Shown here in pieces: positions 42,863 through 47,951 of a stretch of DNA of 47,951 bases. Each line of letters opens with the position of its first letter. The first letter of the stretch is position 1. The stretch comes from Bacteroidaceae bacterium (GTDB lineage Bacteria; Bacteroidota; Bacteroidia; Bacteroidales; Bacteroidaceae). Made by a program: the position numbers and the translations under genes. The stretch is taken from NCBI GenBank assembly GCA_017642425.1, contig JAGCPB010000105.1:1-47951 (forward strand). The letters are read 5' to 3'. A model generated the notes under the pieces. The model was not told where the DNA came from. It saw nothing but the letters and a program-made list of their open reading frames with translations, and searched no databases.

Positions 42863-44464
42863 TTACTCCCAAGGCAGCTTGGTGATTGACTCGCCGAACT
42901 CTGAGTTCTCAGCGTCGTTCTCATCAAGTTTGAATACCATGAATCCGGGATTCTCCTTTGTGCAGGGTTTCCACTCGCCGCCCTGAGGACCGTTAGGATC
43001 GCTGTACTTGGCGAAGTTGGTCCAAGCGGTAAGCATCTTCTCTGACAGATCCCAGTCGCCCTGTGTCCAAGGTCTCCAGCAGTGCTGCAGTGATTTGAAT
43101 ACGAACCACAGGTCTGATGAGTGGAAAGCACCGCGCAGACGCTGTGTTACCTCGGGATGTGAACCGTCATCGGGCAGAGGACGTGCAAACTCGTATGCAT
43201 ATGCCTTACTGCCGTTCTTGGTCATCTCCTCGCGGTTCTGGCAAAATGCTGCAACACCGGCTGACATATTACCCATATCGTTCAGAGTATAACCGCACAT
43301 GTAAGGAACATCGGCCAGAGTACCGTCAAGAGCAGCCTCATCAAAGCTCTTCTTTGATACATAACCGTCAACTATAGGCATACCTGTTATGCTGCCCTGG
43401 TTACCGGTAGCGTTGCTGTAGATGGTAGCCAATGAGTAGATAACCTCAGTGTCAGCGTTACGCATCTTCTGGAGGGTATTGTAACCTGCCCAGTCCATGA
43501 TAACCTTGGTGTTGAACTCGGCGCGCTGCAGAGCGTTCAGACCCTCGGGAGCCTGGGGAGCCTTGTAAGCAGCAGGACGCTCGGTATTGTTGGCATTTCC
43601 GCCGCCAAAGCCGCCGAAGCCGCCCATCATACCCATGCCCATGCCACCGCGCATGCCGCCCATACCGCCGCGGCCGCCGGCTGCATTTGCGTTAGGAACG
43701 GTAAGACCACCGGCACTCATGATGATAGCCTTGTGGAACAGACCACGAGCCAGAGGAGACTCGCAAAGTGTACGTACACTACCGCCACCTGCAGACTGGC
43801 CGAATATCATTACGTTGTTGGGATCACCACCAAACTGTTCGATATTCTTCTTGATCCATTTGAGTGACTCAATCTGATCCAGTATACCGTAGTTACCTGA
43901 TACACCGTTGGGGCTCTCAGCTGAGAGGTCGGGGTGTGTCATGAAACCGTAAATTCCAAGACGATAGTTGATTGAAACCAGGATTACATCCTTACCGGCC
44001 CACTCCTGAGCATCAAACTCTGGCTCTGAGCCCCAACCCTCGCGGTAACCGCCACCGTGAATCCACAGGGCAACCGGAAGCTTGGCATTGGTGTCACCCG
44101 GTTTCTTGGTCCAGATGTTCAGGTAGAGGCAATCCTCACTGAAGGGAGCTTCATCACCATAACCCCACTCTGTGTAGTAACCACCCTTGTACTGGATGTG
44201 CTGATAGCTGGGATGATCAAAACGGTTGCAAAGCTTTACACCCTCCCAAGGAGTAACAGGCTGTGGAGCCTTCCAACGGTTCTCGCGGATAGGAGCTGCT
44301 GCATACGGAATGCCGCGGAATACAAAAACGCCCTTTACGCGATCAGCGCTTACGCCCTGAACCTGACCACCCTCGATGCTCAATACGGGACTGAGCTTCT
44401 CAGTGTTACACTGGCAGCTGGCCATCAAGGTCAGAATACCGGCTAAAAACAAAAGTTTCTTCAT
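42863..44464 (-). CDS. Type B carboxylesterase lipoprotein with Gly/Met-rich insert
   Basis: A 533-residue alpha/beta-hydrolase. A lipoprotein signal (LMASC, Cys17) places it in the periplasm or on the outer membrane. The carboxylesterase B layout is clear: GVFVFRGIPYAAAP, SEDCLYLNIWTKKP, the oxyanion motif WIHGGGYREGWGS, nucleophile elbow FGQSAGGGSV (Ser224), and a C-terminal His candidate in GAFHSSDLWFVF. About residues 259-292 are an unusual Gly/Met/Phe-rich low-complexity stretch rich in GGM repeats. Natural esters are unknown. It has its own -7 element and a shared terminator, so it is likely monocistronic. Confidence 0.9.
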   Translation of the reverse strand: MKKLLFLAGILTLMASCQCNTEKLSPVLSIEGGQVQGVSADRVKGVFVFRGIPYAAAPIRENRWKAPQPVTPWEGVKLCNRFDHPSYQHIQYKGGYYTEWGYGDEAPFSEDCLYLNIWTKKPGDTNAKLPVALWIHGGGYREGWGSEPEFDAQEWAGKDVILVSINYRLGIYGFMTHPDLSAESPNGVSGNYGILDQIESLKWIKKNIEQFGGDPNNVMIFGQSAGGGSVRTLCESPLARGLFHKAIIMSAGGLTVPNANAAGGRGGMGGMRGGMGMGMMGGFGGFGGGNANNTERPAAYKAPQAPEGLNALQRAEFNTKVIMDWAGYNTLQKMRNADTEVIYSLATIYSNATGNQGSITGMPIVDGYVSKKSFDEAALDGTLADVPYMCGYTLNDMGNMSAGVAAFCQNREEMTKNGSKAYAYEFARPLPDDGSHPEVTQRLRGAFHSSDLWFVFKSLQHCWRPWTQGDWDLSEKMLTAWTNFAKYSDPNGPQGGEWKPCTKENPGFMVFKLDENDAENSEFGESITKLPWE

Positions 44465-44524
44465 AACAGTTTATTATTGATAGTTAAAGTAAACGATAAG
44501 TCCTTGTATGCCGTAAACAATCCA

Positions 44525-44532
44525 CAAATGTA
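44525..44532 (-). promoter_or_regulatory. -7 element for the carboxylesterase gene
   Basis: On the minus strand TACATTTG matches TAnnTTTG, about 60 bases before the ATG at 44464. A -33 TTTG at usual spacing is not evident. Confidence 0.5.
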
Positions 44533-44581
44533 ATGTATTTTATTACTTGTTAAAATTAACATGCCTTTTTTTTCCTTATTT

Positions 44582-44613
44582 TTTGGCCAATCCCCCCAAA
44601 CCCACTACTTTTG
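44582..44613 (+). promoter_or_regulatory. tRNA-Leu promoter
   Basis: TTTG (44582-44585), 20 bases, then TACTTTTG (44606-44613): a full Bacteroidota consensus match. Transcription would begin near 44620, just before the tRNA 5' end at 44627. Confidence 0.8.
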
Positions 44614-44626
44614 CATCGCTTCGCTC

Positions 44627-44711
44627 GCTCGAATGGTGGAATGGTAGACACGAGGGACTTAAAATCCCTTGGCCTTTATCGGCTGTGCGGGTTCGAGTCC
44701 CGCTTCGAGCA
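44627..44711 (+). tRNA. tRNA-Leu (TAA)
   Basis: An 85-base class II tRNA. The acceptor stem is GCTCGAA with TTCGAGC, then discriminator A. A D-arm follows, then an anticodon stem AGGGA/TCCCT with loop CTTAAAA (anticodon TAA at 44660-44662). A long variable arm and a T-arm with GGTTCGAGTCC complete it. No CCA is encoded. The DUF3108 gene starts 36 bases downstream without a terminator between. Confidence 0.97.
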
Positions 44712-44747
44712 CTTCCATCTGTGGAAACAGGCAAAAACATCGGTGAA

Positions 44748-45497
44748 ATGGTTGGCGTTAGACATTTAAGATCTTATATCTCCGCTCTCCTTCTGATGGG
44801 AGCCCTGCACGTCAGCGCATCGGATTACAATTTCAATCTTTATCTGGGGTTAGGCCCCGTCAGGATTTCCGCAGGAACGGCACACCTGTATGATACAGAA
44901 GTCATTTTCAATGGCCGTGACGCCATACGCACCGCCATGGAAATGAGCACAAACTCTACCGCCGACAAGGTATTTGCCCTGCGTGACACTATAGAATCAT
45001 ACAACACACCTCGGGGAGAAAGCCTCTATTTCCGTAAAACCGTGAATGAGGGCAGCAAGCACAACCTGGAAACTGCCCGTTTCAGCAAAGAAAACGGCCT
45101 TTTTACCGTGAATCTGACCACATGGGATATGGTTACCGGAAAACGTACCAGCCAGACTACAGAAAAGCGTTCCACGCGTATTTTTGACCTTATGAGCATG
45201 ATAGCCTATACTCAGGATATAGACACATCTGACAGCGAACCCGGCAGAACAGAGTCGCTCCCCATGGTTAACGGTAATATGGTGGTAACACAGTATCTGG
45301 TCTATACGGGTAACAAGAGTATCAAGGCTGATGACGGAAAGACCTATGACTGCATGGTTATTTCCATAAGGGACTACAAGGAAGGTAAGGAACGTGAGAC
45401 TGTCAAGGCTTACGTGACCAATGATTCAAAACATACGCCGGTTCAACTGGATATCATTCTGGGAACCGGAACATCCATCAAGGCTGTGCTAAAATAA
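44748..45497 (+). CDS. DUF3108-domain secreted protein
   Basis: A 249-residue protein with a signal peptide (MVGVRHLRSYISALLLMGAL, then HVSAS). The mature part begins DYNFNLYLGLGPVRISAGTA and continues with the DUF3108 beta pattern (LFTVNLTTWDMVTGKRTSQT, MNSIA-like region SMIAYTQDID, and HTPVQLDIILGTGTSIKAVL). The ATG at 44748 is used because any upstream start would run through tRNA-Leu. DUF3108 proteins are envelope-associated with no defined function. A methyltransferase gene follows after 7 bases, so this is the first protein gene of a short operon possibly transcribed from the tRNA promoter. Confidence 0.82.
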   Translation: MVGVRHLRSYISALLLMGALHVSASDYNFNLYLGLGPVRISAGTAHLYDTEVIFNGRDAIRTAMEMSTNSTADKVFALRDTIESYNTPRGESLYFRKTVNEGSKHNLETARFSKENGLFTVNLTTWDMVTGKRTSQTTEKRSTRIFDLMSMIAYTQDIDTSDSEPGRTESLPMVNGNMVVTQYLVYTGNKSIKADDGKTYDCMVISIRDYKEGKERETVKAYVTNDSKHTPVQLDIILGTGTSIKAVLK

Positions 45498-45504
45498 TCC
45501 TATT

Positions 45505-46161
45505 ATGAAACTCACAGACAACCGTTGGCTAACAGGACACGGATTCGGGGTACACTCTCCATGGGCGTATGACCTTATTGACAATGTGATCAATGAGCGT
45601 CATCCTTACTATGCGTATGAGGACCTCTACCCTTTCTGGGAGAAAGCTCCGCAATACCTCCCTCAGTATCCGCAAAGCCGCGATGAGTTGCTTTTCAGAC
45701 TAGTCAACCGTTTCAACCCCAAATATATCCTTGAAGTCGGCACGGGTGCCGGAGTGAGTACCGGTTATCTGGCATCGGTTTCAAAACAATCAAAGGTAGT
45801 GACCGTTGACTATAAGCATCCTGCCGAAAAAGAGGTGCGCCGCAACCTCAGGAAAATCCCCAATATAGAGTATATTGCAGCCGATGTAACTGAGACTGTT
45901 CAGGATATCCTGGACAGCGGTAACATACCGCAGTTCATACATATAGCCCACACCGCACAATGGAGCCGGATAGTGGAAATGATTATTCCCTACGCTACGC
46001 CTGAAACCGTGATTGTGGTTGAGGATCTGGGCAAGAAACAGAAAAAAGAGTGGTGGAAAGAGATAATCAAAGACAAAAGGATAGGAGTTACTTTCCAGAT
46101 GAAAAAGGTGGGACTGCTGTTCTTTGACCCCAAGATGACCAAACAAAACTACGTGTTATGA
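45505..46161 (+). CDS. Class I SAM-dependent methyltransferase
   Basis: A 218-residue methyltransferase. Motif I is YILEVGTGAGVSTGYLASVS, followed by an acidic strand end (VVTVDYKHPAEKEVRRNLRK) and IEYIAADVTETVQDIL. The N-terminus (TDNRWLTGHGFGVHSPWAYD) is typical of a small Bacteroidota family. The substrate is unknown. Its stop overlaps the start of the adenosyltransferase gene (ATGA), suggesting coupled translation rather than a proven shared pathway. Confidence 0.85.
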   Translation: MKLTDNRWLTGHGFGVHSPWAYDLIDNVINERHPYYAYEDLYPFWEKAPQYLPQYPQSRDELLFRLVNRFNPKYILEVGTGAGVSTGYLASVSKQSKVVTVDYKHPAEKEVRRNLRKIPNIEYIAADVTETVQDILDSGNIPQFIHIAHTAQWSRIVEMIIPYATPETVIVVEDLGKKQKKEWWKEIIKDKRIGVTFQMKKVGLLFFDPKMTKQNYVL

Positions 46162-46703
46162 GCAAGATATACACCCGTACCGGCGATAAAGGCACCACCA
46201 GTCTGGTGGGAGGCAAGCGAGTAAGCAAAACTGATCCGCGTCTTGATGCATACGGCACCATTGATGAACTGAACTCATTCATCGGTCTTATGCTTTCTGT
46301 TATGGACGGCAAGGCTGAAAGTGAGGAAAACATACAGTGGATTCAGCAAAAACTGTTCAACATAGGCGGCTGTCTGGCAACAGACACCTCCTCTTTCCAG
46401 CTTCCGGACAGCTGCAACGTACTGGCTCCCGATGTAGAGCGTATTGAACATATGATTGATGCCCTCCAGGAAGGTCTGCCCCAACAGAAAACATTCATTC
46501 TTCCCGGCGGGACTCAGGCTGCATCATACGCCCACGTGGCCCGTACCGTATGCCGTCGCGCAGAACGTCTTATACTGGCACTGCCCGATGAGGCAAAAGC
46601 GCCTTCAGAGCTACTCCAGTACATTAATCGGTTATCGGATTATCTCTTTGTCCTAGCACGTCGCATAAACTTTTTTGCAGGTGTTAATGAAAAAATATGG
46701 TAG
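46158..46703 (+). CDS. Cob(I)alamin adenosyltransferase, PduO type
   Basis: A 181-residue helical-bundle enzyme that transfers adenosyl from ATP to cob(I)alamin, giving coenzyme B12. N-terminal signature: KIYTRTGDKGTTSLVGGKRV, with the ATP-binding loop, then DPRLDAYGTIDELNSFIGLM. The C-terminal helices carry HVARTVCRRAERLI and INRLSDYLFVLARRIN, both strongly conserved. In Bacteroidales the product would serve methylmalonyl-CoA mutase, which is not in this window. No B12 riboswitch is visible upstream. Confidence 0.95.
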   Translation: MSKIYTRTGDKGTTSLVGGKRVSKTDPRLDAYGTIDELNSFIGLMLSVMDGKAESEENIQWIQQKLFNIGGCLATDTSSFQLPDSCNVLAPDVERIEHMIDALQEGLPQQKTFILPGGTQAASYAHVARTVCRRAERLILALPDEAKAPSELLQYINRLSDYLFVLARRINFFAGVNEKIW

Positions 46704-46728
46704 AACTTTTGCAATCCATATTTTTTTA

Positions 46729-46736
46729 TACTTTTG
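46729..46736 (+). promoter_or_regulatory. -7 element for the DUF2795 gene
   Basis: TACTTTTG matches TAnnTTTG, 38 bases before the ATG. A TTTG at 46708-46711 lies 17 bases upstream, slightly short of the usual 19-21 spacing. Confidence 0.6.
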
Positions 46737-46774
46737 CACCCCTATAAAAGGTAACCTTATAAACGCATAAGACT

Positions 46775-46996
46775 ATGTATTGGACATTGGAACTGGCATC
46801 AAAACTTGAAGATGCACCCTGGCCCGCAACCAAGGATGAGTTGATTGATTACGCCGTCCGTTCAGGAGCCCCGCTCGAGGTGATTGAGAACCTCCAGGAG
46901 ATAGAAGACGAGGGCGATATCTATGAAAGCATAGAGGACATATGGCCCGACTATCCCAGCAAGGAAGACTTCTTCTTTAACGAGGACGAGTACTAA
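46775..46996 (+). CDS. DUF2795-family small acidic protein
   Basis: A 73-residue very acidic protein (MYWTLELASKLEDAPWPATK, then DELIDYAVRSGAPLEVIENL). It matches the DUF2795 family, small helical proteins of unknown function conserved in Bacteroidota. The C-terminus is dominated by Asp/Glu and aromatic residues (DIWPDYPSKEDFFFNEDEY). It has its own promoter element and a strong terminator, so it is a monocistronic and probably well-expressed gene. Confidence 0.88.
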   Translation: MYWTLELASKLEDAPWPATKDELIDYAVRSGAPLEVIENLQEIEDEGDIYESIEDIWPDYPSKEDFFFNEDEY

Positions 46997-47028
46997 ATCT
47001 TTTATTTGACATTTAAGACAAAAAAATA

Positions 47029-47059
47029 ACGGCCGGAATTAATCCGGCCGTCTTTTTTT
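47029..47059. terminator. Bidirectional terminator between DUF2795 and the iron-sulfur subunit gene
   Basis: Arms ACGGCCGGA and TCCGGCCGT (9 bp) close a 5-base loop. Seven T follow on the plus strand after one C, and an A-run on the other side gives T on the minus strand. It sits between convergent genes. Confidence 0.92.
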
Positions 47060-47072
47060 ATGGCTGATAAGA

Positions 47073-47828
47073 TCAGTCGCTCAGCTTGGCTGCAATGAAC
47101 TCGCGGTTCAGGCGGGCGATATTGCTGATGCTGATGCACTTGGGGCACTCGGCCTCGCAGGCGCGGGTGTTTGTGCAGTTACCAAAACCAAGCTCATCCA
47201 TCTTGGACAGCATAGCCTTGGCACGGCGGGCAGCCTCTACCTGACCCTGCGGGAGCAGAGCAAGCTGGCTGACCTTAGCACTTACAAACAGCATAGCTGA
47301 ACCGTTCTTGCAGGCTGCTACGCAGGCACCGCAACCGATGCATGATGCAGCGTCCATAGCCAGGTCGGCCTTCTCCTTTGAGATAGGAATTGCATTGGCA
47401 TCGGGTACGCCACCGGTGTTGATTGATACGTAACCACCGGCCTGCATGATCTTGTCATAAGCACGGCGGTCAACCATAAGGTCGCGGATTACCGGGAAAC
47501 CGGCTGAACGCCAAGGCTCAACGGTGATGGTCTCACCATCCTTGAAACGACGCATATAGAGCTGGCAGGTTGTAGCGCCTGTGGCAGGTCCGTGCGGATG
47601 TCCGTTTATGTAAAGTGAGCACATACCGCAGATACCCTCGCGGCAGTCATGGTCAAATACCACGGGTTCCTCACCGTCATTGATAAGATGCTCGTTCAGG
47701 ATGTCAAGCATCTCAAGGAATGAGGTATCGGTGGGGATATCCTTCATTTCATACACCTTGAACTGGCCCTTCTCCTTAGGACCTCTCTGGCGCCATATTT
47801 TCAGTTTGAAGCTAATATTCTTTTCCAT
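47073..47828 (-). CDS. frdB: Fumarate reductase/succinate dehydrogenase iron-sulfur subunit
   Basis: A 251-residue electron-transfer subunit of complex II. The N-terminal plant-ferredoxin-like domain carries the [2Fe-2S] cysteines in CREGICGMC. The C-terminal domain has [11 protein letters not shown] and [13 protein letters not shown], ligands for the [4Fe-4S] and [3Fe-4S] clusters. In Bacteroidales the enzyme mainly works as fumarate reductase in anaerobic succinate formation (established knowledge), so the frdB name is preferred; sdhB is the alternative. It starts 14 bases after the flavoprotein stop in the same operon. Confidence 0.94.
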   Translation of the reverse strand: MEKNISFKLKIWRQRGPKEKGQFKVYEMKDIPTDTSFLEMLDILNEHLINDGEEPVVFDHDCREGICGMCSLYINGHPHGPATGATTCQLYMRRFKDGETITVEPWRSAGFPVIRDLMVDRRAYDKIMQAGGYVSINTGGVPDANAIPISKEKADLAMDAASCIGCGACVAACKNGSAMLFVSAKVSQLALLPQGQVEAARRAKAMLSKMDELGFGNCTNTRACEAECPKCISISNIARLNREFIAAKLSD

Positions 47829-47842
47829 AGTGATGCTTTTTA

Positions 47843-47951
47843 TCAGTTCTTGTAATTACGTGTCTGAACCTTGATATACTCGTAGTTGAGAGGCTCCTTG
47901 AGAAACTCAGGTGCCTTGCCCTCACCCTGATAGTTCCAGCAGGCTACGTAT
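47843..47951 (-). CDS. frdA: Fumarate reductase/succinate dehydrogenase flavoprotein subunit, C-terminal end only
   Basis: The last 35 codons and TGA stop of a minus-strand gene running off the window. The readable end includes [19 protein letters not shown] and finishes VQTRNYKN, which fits the C-terminus of Bacteroidales complex II flavoprotein. Identity rests on this short tail plus its place directly upstream of the iron-sulfur subunit gene. Catalytic and FAD-binding parts are outside the window. Confidence 0.8.
   Translation of the reverse strand, partial: YVACWNYQGEGKAPEFLKEPLNYEYIKVQTRNYKN

Noticed and set aside
44627-44711. tRNA-Leu as an integration site for a mobile element
   Set aside because: No integrase gene, no direct repeat of the tRNA 3' end and only ordinary genes downstream.
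44547-44747. In-frame N-terminal extension of the DUF3108 gene through tRNA-Leu
   Set aside because: The peptide (SLEWWNGRHEGLKIPWPLSA) is just tRNA-Leu read as protein. The signal peptide begins at the ATG at 44748.
46158-46703. Cobalamin riboswitch upstream of the adenosyltransferase
   Set aside because: The gene overlaps the preceding methyltransferase gene, leaving no leader, and no B12-box-like sequence was seen before the operon.
1-47951. CRISPR arrays, insertion sequences or prophage genes
   Set aside because: No regularly spaced direct repeats, transposase motifs or phage structural genes were found on reading through the window.

Overview
The window is a chromosomal segment of a Bacteroidales bacterium. 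The grounds are a complete type IX secretion core (porP-gldK-gldL-gldM-gldN), Bacteroidota-type hybrid two-component systems, a uppS-bamA-ompH-murI cluster, and repeated matches to the Bacteroidota housekeeping promoter (TTTG, about 19-20 nt, TAnnTTTG). Shine-Dalgarno-like sites are few. A Prevotellaceae or Bacteroidaceae relative fits, but genus cannot be fixed by eye. There is no insertion sequence, prophage, CRISPR array or rRNA, and no gene-free stretch longer than about 170 bases.

Layout. 1-1770 (minus strand): the end of a tRNA cluster (Tyr, Thr), then the hibernation factor hpf, xerC and rpsU. 1.8-8.3 kb (plus): the T9SS operon porP-gldKLMN, followed by a separately promoted PorT-like barrel. 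8.4-17.2 kb: priA, converging on a membrane HD-phosphodiesterase; gltX-waaA; a gamma-carbonic anhydrase; and mdh. 17.3-25.4 kb (plus): two tandem giant hybrid two-component sensor/regulators of 1325 and 1324 residues. 25.4-29.3 kb (minus): dprA, a TPR/OmpA-like lipoprotein and xerD. 29.4-31.6 kb (plus): an O-methyltransferase, rbfA and a LolC/E-type permease. 31.6-39.7 kb (minus): an envelope-biogenesis cluster reading DUF6242 lipoprotein, DUF6089 protein, uppS, bamA, three Skp/OmpH paralogues and murI. 39.8-42.8 kb (plus): pyrE, an SRPBCC protein, argH and a zinc-ribbon lipoprotein. The remainder holds a carboxylesterase lipoprotein, tRNA-Leu with a DUF3108 gene just downstream, a methyltransferase with a PduO-type adenosyltransferase, a DUF2795 protein, and the fumarate reductase/succinate dehydrogenase iron-sulfur subunit with the end of its flavoprotein gene.

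How the genes work together. Envelope functions dominate: OMP assembly (BamA, Skp), undecaprenyl-phosphate and D-glutamate supply, Kdo transfer, lipoprotein transport, and T9SS secretion.

The most unusual item is the tandem hybrid sensor pair. The first protein keeps an apparently intact kinase core, but its receiver has lost the phospho-accepting Asp (Asn at 1126) and the acidic pair (Gly-Thr at 1082-1083). The second protein keeps all of these. This suggests a pair in which one member has a pseudo-receiver. No SusC/SusD polysaccharide-utilisation genes lie beside them. I found no wholly unknown multi-gene system; the other findings are smaller.
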